From assembly GCA_910577225.1 (NCBI GenBank), contig CAJTMV010000028.1:1-54387 (forward strand): 54,387 nucleotides of DNA, written 5' to 3'. The position numbers and the translations under genes are program-made. The notes under the pieces are model-generated. The model was not told where the DNA came from. It saw nothing but the letters and a program-made list of their open reading frames with translations, and made no database searches. Origin of the DNA: an uncultured Eubacterium sp. (lineage in GTDB: Bacteria > Bacillota > Clostridia > Lachnospirales > Lachnospiraceae). Numbering within the stretch: the first letter of the stretch is position 1; every line of letters begins with the position of its first letter. This document shows, piece after piece, positions 43,742-51,417 of the stretch.

Positions 43742-44463
43742 AGACATTTACAATCGAGCTTGAAAAAGAAAAGCGTACAGGCGTTATTCCGGTTATGCTG
43801 GCGGTCGGTATTTTGGGAGCGGCATACGCCTTTGTCAATTTCATTGTGCGTAAAGATACTCTTTTAAATTTGCCGTCAGATCCTATGGACGTGCTGCTTA
43901 CGCAGCTGTACGGCATGATTATGGTTTTGAATATGTTTGGCATCCTGGTCGCCGCCTGTATGATTTATCATATGGAATTTAAGGGGAGTGCCGTTAAAAA
44001 AATGTATATGCTCCCGATCAGCGTTCCGGTTCTGTACGTTTGCAAATTTATGATTTTAACGATCATGCTTCTGATCGTAATCGTTTTGCAGAACCTGGCG
44101 CTTATAAAAATCGGTCTGACCGATTTGCCGCAGGGCGCATTTGAGTTTGGGACGCTGTTATCTTTTGCCGGATATTCCTTTCTCACGTCGATGCCTGTAT
44201 TATCTTTTATGATTTTTGCGGCATCCCGTTTTGAAAATATGTGGACGCCTGCTGGTATCGGTGTGACAGGATTTTTAAGTGGTATGGCACTGGCTGCATC
44301 GGACAGCGCTTTGTTTTGCGTACATCCGTTTGTAATTATGCTAAAACCTGCTGTTGCAATGCGCGCGCAGCCGGATATTGTAGTTGTCATTTTTTCGCTG
44401 GCCGAAACGGCTGTTTTCCTCTTTTTGGGTCTGTGGTCTGCGAAACATCTGCGTTATGAATAA
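43738..44463 (+). CDS. ABC transporter permease, MutE/EpiE-like
   Basis: This 241-residue protein has about six hydrophobic helices and starts with a short amphipathic segment (KTFTIELEKEKRTGV) typical of LanE/LanG permeases that begin with a coupling helix. EKRTGVIPVMLAVGILGAAYA marks the first membrane segment. It is the first of two dissimilar permeases that would form a heterodimer with the ATPase. A TAAGGAGG site at its end serves the next gene. Confidence 0.85.
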   Translation: MKTFTIELEKEKRTGVIPVMLAVGILGAAYAFVNFIVRKDTLLNLPSDPMDVLLTQLYGMIMVLNMFGILVAACMIYHMEFKGSAVKKMYMLPISVPVLYVCKFMILTIMLLIVIVLQNLALIKIGLTDLPQGAFEFGTLLSFAGYSFLTSMPVLSFMIFAASRFENMWTPAGIGVTGFLSGMALAASDSALFCVHPFVIMLKPAVAMRAQPDIVVVIFSLAETAVFLFLGLWSAKHLRYE

Positions 44464-44476
44464 GGAGGCTTGGGAT

Positions 44477-45241
44477 ATGAGCTTTTTCGAACTGCTTCAC
44501 ATCGAGTTTATAAAAGTAAAACGGGGGAAAATGCTACCTCTGATTTTTACAGCCCCGCTGCTGGTCGTAGTTTCTGGTGTGGCAAACCTGCAAAATTTTT
44601 TTTCGCCGGAATATACCAACGCATGGGCGGCTATGTTTATTCAAAGCGCGCTGGTGTATGCTTATTATCTGCTTCCGTTCAGTATGATTGTCGTAAGCAT
44701 CATGATTGCAGGCCGGGAAACGCAGAACAACGGAATTTTGAAAATGTTAGCTCTGCCTGTTAGCCGCTACGCCGTTTCAGCAGCCAAATTTTGTGTGCTA
44801 TTGTTTTATTTGTTTATGGAAATGGCTGTGTTTCTTGTTATTTTTGTGATAGCAGGACTGATCGCAACGAACAATACAGGAATTACAGAAGCGCTGCCGA
44901 TCCTGTATTTGCTAAAGTGGTGCGCGGGTTTATTTTTTACGATGCTCCCTGGTATGGCGATGATGTGGGCGATTACGGTACTATTTGACAAACCGTTGCT
45001 ATCCGTCGGTCTCAATCTGCTTCTTGTTATCCCTGGCGTATTGGTGGCAAATACGCCGCTGTGGGTTGTTTACCCTTATTGCTACAGCGGTTATCTGGTA
45101 TCCTGCTCGCTGCATGACTTCACAGCAAAGGGCGTGAACGCCGGATTTGCCCTGTTCCCGTTTTTGCCATGTGCGATTTTGATTTTTGCATTGGTGTTTA
45201 CAGTGGCGATTGTGTGTTTTGGAAAAAAAGAAATGAGGTGA
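44477..45241 (+). CDS. ABC transporter permease, MutG/EpiG-like
   Basis: This protein of about 254 residues has six hydrophobic helices and starts SFFELLHIEFIKVKRGK, the LanG-type N-terminal coupling segment. ATG 44477 follows TAAGGAGG by 6 bases; the longer frame from 44384 overlaps the previous gene and is not used. With the LanF-like ATPase and LanE-like permease it makes a LanFEG immunity pump. The producer operon (lantibiotic structural genes) is not in this window, so this is probably defence against foreign peptide. Confidence 0.85.
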   Translation: MSFFELLHIEFIKVKRGKMLPLIFTAPLLVVVSGVANLQNFFSPEYTNAWAAMFIQSALVYAYYLLPFSMIVVSIMIAGRETQNNGILKMLALPVSRYAVSAAKFCVLLFYLFMEMAVFLVIFVIAGLIATNNTGITEALPILYLLKWCAGLFFTMLPGMAMMWAITVLFDKPLLSVGLNLLLVIPGVLVANTPLWVVYPYCYSGYLVSCSLHDFTAKGVNAGFALFPFLPCAILIFALVFTVAIVCFGKKEMR

Positions 45242-45327
45242 GATATGGAAAAAAGCATGTGACTATGAATCTGATGTGGATATCATTCATAAATTGAAAT
45301 AAGAATGCTGACGCATTTATCGTACGA

Positions 45328-45379
45328 TTGACTTGACCAGTAAAAAAGAATATAATAGCAATATTACGAATAGTAATAT
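45328..45379 (+). promoter_or_regulatory. Promoter with PadR-type operator
   Basis: TTGACT (45328-45333), 17 bases, then TATAAT (45351-45356) form a near-consensus promoter. ATATTAC (45361-45367) and GTAATAT (45373-45379) form a dyad just after the -10, the usual place for a PadR repressor. The promoter serves the broken padR gene and the hydrolase. Confidence 0.8.
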
Positions 45380-45390
45380 AGGAGGGTGAT

Positions 45391-45554
45391 ATGGATCATA
45401 TGATACTCGGGCTCCTGCTATTGAGCAGCAGAACCATTTATCAGCTGCATGAGCGAATAGATAAGGGTAAGCCGGATATGGGAAAGATTTTATGAAATTC
45501 AATATCGGGTGGTATCAAAAACTTCTGGATGAAATGAGGAAAGATAAACAATGA
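45391..45554 (+). pseudogene. PadR-family regulator with internal deletion
   Basis: After GGAGGGTGAT, ATG 45391 begins DHMILGLLLLSSRTIYQLHERIDKG, the N-terminal winged-helix start of PadR regulators, and stops at 45495 after about 34 codons. From 45495 another frame reads KFNIGWYQKLLDEMRKDKQ, like a PadR C-terminal dimerisation helix, and ends at the hydrolase start. Roughly 70-130 residues in the middle are missing and the frame is shifted by 2. No functional repressor can be made. Confidence 0.75.
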
Positions 45555-46375
45555 AGTCAGTAAAGTCATCGAATTCACCGATTACTTATTTTGTAAGCAG
45601 AACCGGTCAGGCCGAATGGATACTTTTTATCCACGCTGCTTTTGTCGACCACAATATGTTCCGGGCGCAGTTTGCATATTTTGAAAATAAATATAATATT
45701 CTGGCGGTGGACGTCATTGGTCACGGACAGTCCGTGGATACGCAAAAAGGCGATACGATAGAGCGGATGTCAAAGTGGATCTCTGATATCTTAAAAGCAG
45801 AAACGATTGATAAAGTACATATTGTCGGCGTTTCACTGGGGGCGGTTCTGGCCCAGGATTTTGCGAATCGTTATCCATATGCAGTAAGCTCGCTGGCCTG
45901 CTTTGGAGGCTATGATATTAATAATTTTGATAAAAAGATGAAAAATGAAAACAGTGCAAAGCAGAAGCTGATGATGTTGAAAGCGTTCGTTTCGGTGAAA
46001 TGGTTTGCGAAAGCAAACAGGAAAATTTCAGCCTATACGGCACAGGCGCAAAATGATTTTTTTGCCATGAATGTTCGGTTTCCTAAAAAGTCGTTGATGT
46101 ATCTGGCAACGCTCGATCATATGGTAAACAGGTATCAAACCGGACGCAGGAATTATCCTTTGCTGATCGGATGCGGAAAATTTGATATTCCAATGGAATT
46201 AGAGGCAATAAAAGCGTGGAAAAGCAGTGAACCCGATTGTACAGTCGTTCTTTTTGAAAATGCGGGACATTGTGTAAATATGGATGTGCCGCAGGAATTT
46301 AATAAAACGATGGAGGAATTTTGGAAAGGCGTGGCTGGGGGGAACATATACATGAAAGAGGCAGGTTCTCTGTAA
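45551..46375 (+). CDS. Alpha/beta hydrolase
   Basis: This 274-residue protein has the alpha/beta-hydrolase order: an oxyanion-side stretch with LFIHAAFVDHNMF (about 25-37), DVIGHGQSVD, nucleophile elbow GVSLGAV (Ser about 97) and a C-terminal catalytic His in NAGHCVNMDVP (about 238). It has no signal peptide and is cytosolic. The substrate is unknown. Its start overlaps the end of the PadR pseudogene, so it was once its target and is now probably expressed constitutively from the PadR promoter. A strong terminator follows. Confidence 0.85.
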   Translation: MKSVKSSNSPITYFVSRTGQAEWILFIHAAFVDHNMFRAQFAYFENKYNILAVDVIGHGQSVDTQKGDTIERMSKWISDILKAETIDKVHIVGVSLGAVLAQDFANRYPYAVSSLACFGGYDINNFDKKMKNENSAKQKLMMLKAFVSVKWFAKANRKISAYTAQAQNDFFAMNVRFPKKSLMYLATLDHMVNRYQTGRRNYPLLIGCGKFDIPMELEAIKAWKSSEPDCTVVLFENAGHCVNMDVPQEFNKTMEEFWKGVAGGNIYMKEAGSL

Positions 46376-46393
46376 ATTGGAACACGGATATGC

Positions 46394-46435
46394 AAAAAAG
46401 CGTTTATTGGATTTCTTCCAAATAAACGCTTTTTT
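46394..46435. terminator. Bidirectional intrinsic terminator
   Basis: AAAAAAGCGTTTATT (46394-46408) pairs with AATAAACGCTTTTTT (46421-46435). The A run and T run give a U tract on both strands, serving the hydrolase gene and the convergent anti-sigma gene. Confidence 0.9.
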
Positions 46436-46503
46436 GTATAAATGCCCGCTCTTCACAGCAGCAGTTACTTTGTTATATTTTAGAAGTTTAAAGTTTCTGT
46501 TTC

Positions 46504-47685
46504 TTACCTGACAGGAATTTCTTTGAAAATGACTGCCCTGGATGCGGCACTGCCGTTCATTCCCTGCGTTTCCATCTGTATCTGGTCATCCGGATGGTTA
46601 AAGATATAGATGTACAGAGTGTTTATTTCTTTTCCCTGCACAGCGAATCTGGCCTGGCCCGCGATTTCCGCATCTGGATAAAGCATTTCCCCATCCTGAT
46701 TAAATACGGTTGTATAGCAGGGTTCATAAGACCACCCGAGTATCTCGTACATCTGCGCATCTGTCATATCAGGATCTTTTGAAAGCAGTTTTTCTCTTCT
46801 GTCTGCGGTAAGCTCCCGCTGCTTTCCAGGCGTTGCGGTATGGACGATTACCTGATACGGCGATATTACTACATTTTCAAGCGTAATGTCTCCTTTTTTT
46901 TCATCCAGTTTTATCGTCTTTACGTCGGTTTCGTTTACCTCAAACGGAAGGGCGAGTTTCCAGCTGCCGTCTGTCCAGTGAGATGCAGATATTTCTTCAC
47001 GGTCAGTCATCCGGTTGTCATCATAACCAAGGCCGTTTACGTTTAGGCGGAACGTACCGTTACCGGGAAGTTTTTCTGCAAAATTTACCTTGAGCATACC
47101 TGCAAAGGTATGGCTGTCGATGACCTTGCCTTCAAATGTGTTTGCAAGCTGATTTGGCGTATCGCCGTCGACGCTCCATGTTCCGCCTATATAAAATCCT
47201 GCGGCTGTCCGGTCATCTGCAGTATTTAAGCCCGTATAATGCTCCGGAATATGCGTAAAATCTGCCTGTTCGGATTCGACAGTTACCGTAAGGAACATGG
47301 AATATCCGTCACAGAAGACTTCCGACGCAGTCAGTGTGATTCCCTGATCAGATATGGAATAATCCGACGTATTCCGGCTGCCTGCAGGATCTTCCCTGGT
47401 CAGGACAGTTCCCCGATTCGAATAATCGCCAGAATAGGTGATATCGTCCTCGAGCTTCTCAAAGATTTTTCCTATCAGCGGAATCTTTGCTGCAAGCACC
47501 GGATGAAAATATCCCAGTCCGCCGATTCCGATGATTGCGGCTGTCACTGCCGCTGCCACAACTTTTCCCATTTTACCAAATTTTTTCATGTCACCCTTCC
47601 TCCTTTTATGCACCTGGATTTCTTTGTCACTTATTTCAGGAGCAAGGGCCTGCTTTAAGATTTGATCTAATTTTTCATCTGTCAT
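46504..47685 (-). CDS. DUF4179 membrane anti-sigma factor
   Basis: This 393-residue protein has a cytoplasmic N-terminal part (about 1-36, sigma-binding), one membrane helix (VVAAAVTAAIIGIGGLGYF, about 40-58), a DUF4179 domain (FHPVLAAKIPLIGKIF) and a long extracytoplasmic region with beta-rich repeats (TLTASEVFCDGYSMFLTVTVES). Genes of this type sit after ECF sigma factors in Firmicutes and hold them at the membrane until an envelope signal arrives. Its start overlaps the sigma stop by 11 bases, so translation is coupled. Confidence 0.87.
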   Translation of the reverse strand: MTDEKLDQILKQALAPEISDKEIQVHKRRKGDMKKFGKMGKVVAAAVTAAIIGIGGLGYFHPVLAAKIPLIGKIFEKLEDDITYSGDYSNRGTVLTREDPAGSRNTSDYSISDQGITLTASEVFCDGYSMFLTVTVESEQADFTHIPEHYTGLNTADDRTAAGFYIGGTWSVDGDTPNQLANTFEGKVIDSHTFAGMLKVNFAEKLPGNGTFRLNVNGLGYDDNRMTDREEISASHWTDGSWKLALPFEVNETDVKTIKLDEKKGDITLENVVISPYQVIVHTATPGKQRELTADRREKLLSKDPDMTDAQMYEILGWSYEPCYTTVFNQDGEMLYPDAEIAGQARFAVQGKEINTLYIYIFNHPDDQIQMETQGMNGSAASRAVIFKEIPVR

Positions 47686-48214
47686 ATCCTATCGCCTCCA
47701 GTTTTTCCTTTAGCTGCTTTTTTGCTTTCCGCATTCTGCTTTTTACGGTTCCCTCCGGCAGTCCGAGAATCCGGGATATGTCATGGATTGGCATATCTGC
47801 CGAATAATACAGATAGATTGGTATTTTGTACTTCTCAGGCAGGGATGCAACGAATCCCTGAATCATATCCGCCTCAGTTTGCTGCAACACAATGTGTTCT
47901 GGCGAAGATGCATTGTCATGACCGGATATTTCATATCCCTCGTCAGACATTTCATCCATACTGTCGATGGGAAGCAGCCGCATCCTGTTTGCATATTTTT
48001 TCTTCTTATTTTTCCAAAGATAAATTGAGGTGGATAAAGCGTAGCTTTTTGTATTCTGCGCAGAGTCCAGCTGTTTCTTTCTCTCCAGCAGTTTGAGCAT
48101 CGTGTCCTGGTACAGTTCGTCCCCGTTTTCCACATCTTTGGCTGTCATCCGGCAAAACCGCAGAATATCTTTTCCGGACGCTCGGACAAACCGCTCAAAT
48201 TCGTCATTATTCAT
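47675..48214 (-). CDS. ECF-type RNA polymerase sigma factor
   Basis: This 179-residue sigma-70 family factor has region 2 (ILRFCRMTAKDVENGDELYQDTMLKLL, about 18-44) and region 4 (IYLYYSADMPIHDISRILGLPEGTVKSRMRKAKKQL, about 136-171) with a short linker. I chose ATG 48214 because GGAGG lies 9 bases upstream; the frame reaches further to 48328 without a site. Its likely function is transcription of an envelope stress regulon, including its own operon. It is paired with the overlapping DUF4179 anti-sigma gene. Confidence 0.9.
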   Translation of the reverse strand: MNNDEFERFVRASGKDILRFCRMTAKDVENGDELYQDTMLKLLERKKQLDSAQNTKSYALSTSIYLWKNKKKKYANRMRLLPIDSMDEMSDEGYEISGHDNASSPEHIVLQQTEADMIQGFVASLPEKYKIPIYLYYSADMPIHDISRILGLPEGTVKSRMRKAKKQLKEKLEAIGYDR

Positions 48215-48470
48215 AGCAGCTATCCTCCTTCTTTTTCTTGCAGGTCGACTTGCAAAGATTTTGCCCTTGCATGTATATATTGTCGTGACTCTGGAAAAAG
48301 TTTTCAAATTTTCAAAGAATTTTATCATACTTTGCGGGCAGATGGTGAGAGCGAAAATATTCTTTTCTGTATATCCGGAATGCAGCTTTTAAAAACTGTG
48401 TATTAGACACGAGGGATGCTTTCTGGCATGCAAATACGTTATACAGTCGTTATCTCATGTTTTGTAAACG

Positions 48471-48508
48471 TTGTAACCATTGACATTACAATAAAGATGT
48501 GTTAGTAT
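48471..48508 (+). promoter_or_regulatory. Promoter with dyad before the macrodomain gene
   Basis: TTGACA (48480-48485), 17 bases, then TAGTAT (48503-48508) form a promoter, with TTGTAA (48471-48476) and TTACAA (48486-48491) as an inverted repeat centred on the -35. A repressor could bind there. The rest of 48215-48651 shows no gene. Confidence 0.6.
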
Positions 48509-48651
48509 TTGTTTGTGATCATGATAGTTACAGCAAATACAGGCAGAAAAGATACAGAGATTTATCAGACAGTCTTTTGCCGGTTCACAGAAAGGTGCGG
48601 CGTTTTGGAAAAGCTCTGGCGGACTTTGGCAGACGAGAAAAGGAGTCAGTT

Positions 48652-49425
48652 ATGGATCAGCGTGAACGGAGAAAGTTTTTGATACGGGAACTTTTGCAGG
48701 AACAGATACAGTATCGGGGCATGGAGATACCAGATGGGGAAGAGGAACAAAAACGACTGCTTCGCGGTTTACTAAATGTCCGGCTGCCTGGAAAGATCGG
48801 CAGGGAATTTCTCAGAGTACAGGATGCATACCTGCAGGAAGAACTGTCAGCGAAGGGGATCACAGAGCTGGACGACCTGAAACCGGTATGTCTGGGATTA
48901 TATCTCTGGCAGGGGGATATCACGACCCTGCGCTGCGACGCTATTGTAAATGCAGCGAACAGCGGCATGACCGGATGCTATGTGCCAAACCACAGGTGTA
49001 TTGATAACTGCATCCATTCGTTCAGTGGAATACAGCTTCGTATCGACTGTGCGGAAATGATGCGGCTGCAGGGACATGAGGAACAACCGGGAAAGGCGAA
49101 AATAACAAAAGCCTATAATCTTCCATGCAGATATATTCTGCATACAGTAGGGCCGGTCATCAGCAGTCCGCTGACAAAGGCAGATTGCGATCTGCTGGCG
49201 GGGTGTTACCGTTCCTGCCTGGAGCTGGCGTCGGAAAATCATTTGGAAAGCGTGGCGTTTTGCTGCATCTCTACCGGTGAGTTTCATTTTCCGAACGAGA
49301 AGGCGGCGCAGATTGCGGTAAGCACAGTCAGGGCATTTATGCAGAATAAAACAAGCGTAAAGAAGGTGATTTTTAATGTTTTCAGGGAGCTGGACAGAGA
49401 AATCTACAGAAAATTACTCGGATAA
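48652..49425 (+). CDS. Zinc-dependent macrodomain protein-ADP-ribose hydrolase
   Basis: This 257-residue protein has a helical N-terminal part (about 1-75) and a macrodomain. IVNAANSGMTGCYVPNHRCIDNCIHSFSG (about 99-127) carries the Cys/His/Cys zinc ligands of the SAV0325-type Zn-macro class, which removes ADP-ribose from proteins or glycine-cleavage H-like carriers modified by SirTM. CISTGEF is the phosphate loop. ATG 48652 follows AAAAGGAG. A decayed SirTM gene begins exactly at its stop, so it was once the eraser of a local ADP-ribosylation pair. Confidence 0.88.
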   Translation: MDQRERRKFLIRELLQEQIQYRGMEIPDGEEEQKRLLRGLLNVRLPGKIGREFLRVQDAYLQEELSAKGITELDDLKPVCLGLYLWQGDITTLRCDAIVNAANSGMTGCYVPNHRCIDNCIHSFSGIQLRIDCAEMMRLQGHEEQPGKAKITKAYNLPCRYILHTVGPVISSPLTKADCDLLAGCYRSCLELASENHLESVAFCCISTGEFHFPNEKAAQIAVSTVRAFMQNKTSVKKVIFNVFRELDREIYRKLLG

Positions 49426-49753
49426 TATCGAGCGTCTGTAAAAGGCGCTGAAAGCGGCTGACGCTATTGTGACAGGGCAGGTTCCGGTTTATCGGCCAGT
49501 GCGGGAGTTACTTATTTTGGGGAGCGGTTCGAGGACTATGGTCTGTTTCAATGCAGCAGACCCTGTCGTCAGAATACTTACGAGAATGGAGCTGTGATTC
49601 GGAAAATGACAGAGGCTCAGGGCGGCGTTATGGATGCGGATGGTACATTTACGCTGCCGGAACAGGGCATCTCTTAAAATGGCGGTTCCATCAGAGCTAC
49701 CGTACGGTCTATGGTGTAAAGAACCTGTGAGCATGAATCTTTTGGGCAGATAG
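49424..49753 (+). pseudogene. Decayed SirTM-type sirtuin (protein ADP-ribosyltransferase)
   Basis: Directly after the macrodomain stop, frames can be stitched as NIERL(stop)KALKAADAIV, then GLSASAGVTYFGERFEDY, then GLFQCSRPCRQNTYENG, and after another shift PSELPYGLWCKEPVSMNL. These match the SirTM order, but there is a stop at 49439-49441, indels near 49470-49490, an internal deletion at about 49534-49541 (the catalytic His and NAD parts are gone) and a stop at 49676-49678. The C-terminus is missing. SirTM mono-ADP-ribosylates a lipoylated carrier protein in intact operons. Confidence 0.8.
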
Positions 49754-49784
49754 TGTAAAAATATATTTTCACCGGGTGCAGCGG

Positions 49785-50519
49785 TCAATTTATAAGTTTT
49801 TTCAGACCTTTCTTTAATCTTACTGAAATCGGACAGGTTTCTCCGTTCTTCATATGAACAATCAGGTTATTAAGATCTATTTCCGAAATATTATCTTTGT
49901 TAATGATATATGATCTATGACATCTGTAAAACCGATAATCCAATTTCTTTTCAATATCTTTTAACTGGCCAGTAAATTCGATTACCCGTTTATTTGCATG
50001 AAGAATAATTTTATGAATATTGTTGGATGTTTCGAAAAAAATAATGTCATTATAATCAATAGCAATCCGCTTATCATTTTGACTGATTATGAAAGTACGG
50101 TTAACAGAATTGTTTAAAGATGTATATTTACGGTCAACATCTAAAAGGCATTCATGTATTTTGGATTTTATATGTTCTAAAGTGTCTTTGATAATAAAAT
50201 CCAGAGCTTCAACTTTATATTGAAAAGTAAGAAAACTCATTTCTGAATGTGAAGTAATAAAAATAATAAAACAACGAGGCTGAATCTGGCGAATTCGTTG
50301 TGCAAGTGTGAGGCCATTTACATCGGATTTCAGGTCTATATCAAGAAAAAAAAGACCAGTATTTTCGGCTGTCAGAATATAGTTTAGAATATCATGGGGA
50401 TCTGACGTAGCCAGAACGATGTTCATATCCAGACATTCAATTGTAATGAAATTTTCTATATATTTTTTGAAGAGATTCAACTGCTTTTGATTATCTTCAC
50501 AGATGTAGATATCAATCAT
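49785..50519 (-). CDS. LytTR response regulator, AgrA-like
   Basis: This 244-residue protein has a receiver (IDIYICEDNQKQLNLF; GLFFLDIDLKSDVNGL with phospho-Asp about 59; FITSHSEM; Lys about 110) and a C-terminal LytTR DNA-binding domain (IIFFETSNNIHKIILHANKR; FYRCHRSYIINKDNI). It would bind 9-bp direct repeats after phosphorylation by the neighbouring kinase. It is divergent from the AgrB-like gene across about 200 bases of AT-rich DNA. Its 3' end abuts the decayed SirTM gene. Confidence 0.9.
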   Translation of the reverse strand: MIDIYICEDNQKQLNLFKKYIENFITIECLDMNIVLATSDPHDILNYILTAENTGLFFLDIDLKSDVNGLTLAQRIRQIQPRCFIIFITSHSEMSFLTFQYKVEALDFIIKDTLEHIKSKIHECLLDVDRKYTSLNNSVNRTFIISQNDKRIAIDYNDIIFFETSNNIHKIILHANKRVIEFTGQLKDIEKKLDYRFYRCHRSYIINKDNISEIDLNNLIVHMKNGETCPISVRLKKGLKKLIN

Positions 50520-50716
50520 ATACGATCACTCCTGTTTGATTAGGCTGTCTTTATTATACAATACTTTTTAAAATAATTGAAGAAAAAAAATAATTGAACT
50601 TTTAAGTGGAATAAACGGTTATAGAGCAACGATAATTATTAAAAATAAAACGTTTATTACAAAAATGAGTAGTTGTTTGAAATACTGCTATGATTATATC
50701 AGGAGGAGAGATTAGG

Positions 50717-51298
50717 ATGGAAACAATTACAAATAAAATCATTGGTTATCTGGATTCAGATGAGAACATATGGGATGATGTGGATCGGGCACGAATGGCT
50801 CTTGGTCTGCAAGTATTAATTCACAATTTTATTATGATTAGTGTGATTCTTATAATTGCTCAAATGGTAGGAATCCCTGGAGAGGCAGTAATTCTTTTAG
50901 TAGCATATGGTTTATTAAAAATCACAGCTGGTGGAATACATTTTAAAAAAAGTGCTACTTGTTTACTGGGTACAGGTGTTTTTGTGATAGCGGGAGTTTT
51001 GGCGTCGCGTCAATTGAATATAAGTCTGTCATATATGATTTTTATATATCTGATATGCATGTTTATCTTTGCAATTGTTGGGCCACAAGGAACAAAAAAT
51101 AACCCTGTTTCAGTAGAAAATTATAAAAGATTGAAGAAAATAACCGTTTATATTGTCTTTTCTTATTTGTTGATTACGATTTTTATGACATTATATTTTG
51201 CATGTAAACCATACTTGTTGTTTGTCGCCGTTGTGTTTGAAACAGTTTCAGTTTTGCCGCCATATGTAAAAAACGGATGCAGCTGCATAGATGATTAA
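50717..51298 (+). CDS. AgrB-like accessory gene regulator protease
   Basis: This 193-residue polytopic protein (about 5-6 helices) has the AgrB active site: His in TAGGIHFKKSATCLLG (about residue 79) with Cys seven residues later, the same spacing as H77/C84 in S. aureus AgrB. It processes and cyclises the AgrD precursor of a peptide thiolactone signal. ATG 50717 follows AGGAGGAG; the frame start at 50690 lacks a site. No recognisable AgrD follows it. Its last codons lie in the left arm of a terminator. Confidence 0.85.
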   Translation: METITNKIIGYLDSDENIWDDVDRARMALGLQVLIHNFIMISVILIIAQMVGIPGEAVILLVAYGLLKITAGGIHFKKSATCLLGTGVFVIAGVLASRQLNISLSYMIFIYLICMFIFAIVGPQGTKNNPVSVENYKRLKKITVYIVFSYLLITIFMTLYFACKPYLLFVAVVFETVSVLPPYVKNGCSCIDD

Positions 51299-51324
51299 TT
51301 ATCTATGCAGCTGCACCCGTTTTT
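51270..51324. terminator. Bidirectional terminator between agrB- and agrC-like genes
   Basis: TGCAGCTGCATAGAT (51278-51292) pairs with ATCTATGCAGCTGCA (51301-51315) in a long, nearly perfect stem. AAAACGG and CGTTTTT flank it. A U tract forms in both directions, and the left arm overlaps the end of the AgrB reading frame. Confidence 0.85.
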
Positions 51325-51417
51325 ATATTGTGGTGCGTCGTTGGCCTGTTTATTGCAAAACGTCAGAGAGACCACTTTGCATCCTGTTGATCAGTTATAG
51401 AGATCTCTCTCGTTGTT

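Noticed and set aside
49489..49788. 99-residue minus-strand open frame next to agrA
   Set aside because: It is antisense to the SirTM pseudogene, whose sense frames match a known family.
51262..51298. C-terminal tail of AgrB (NGCSCIDD) as a fused AgrD-like signal
   Set aside because: The codons lie in the left arm of the long terminator hairpin, which explains the sequence. There is no amphipathic leader or acidic tail of AgrD type.
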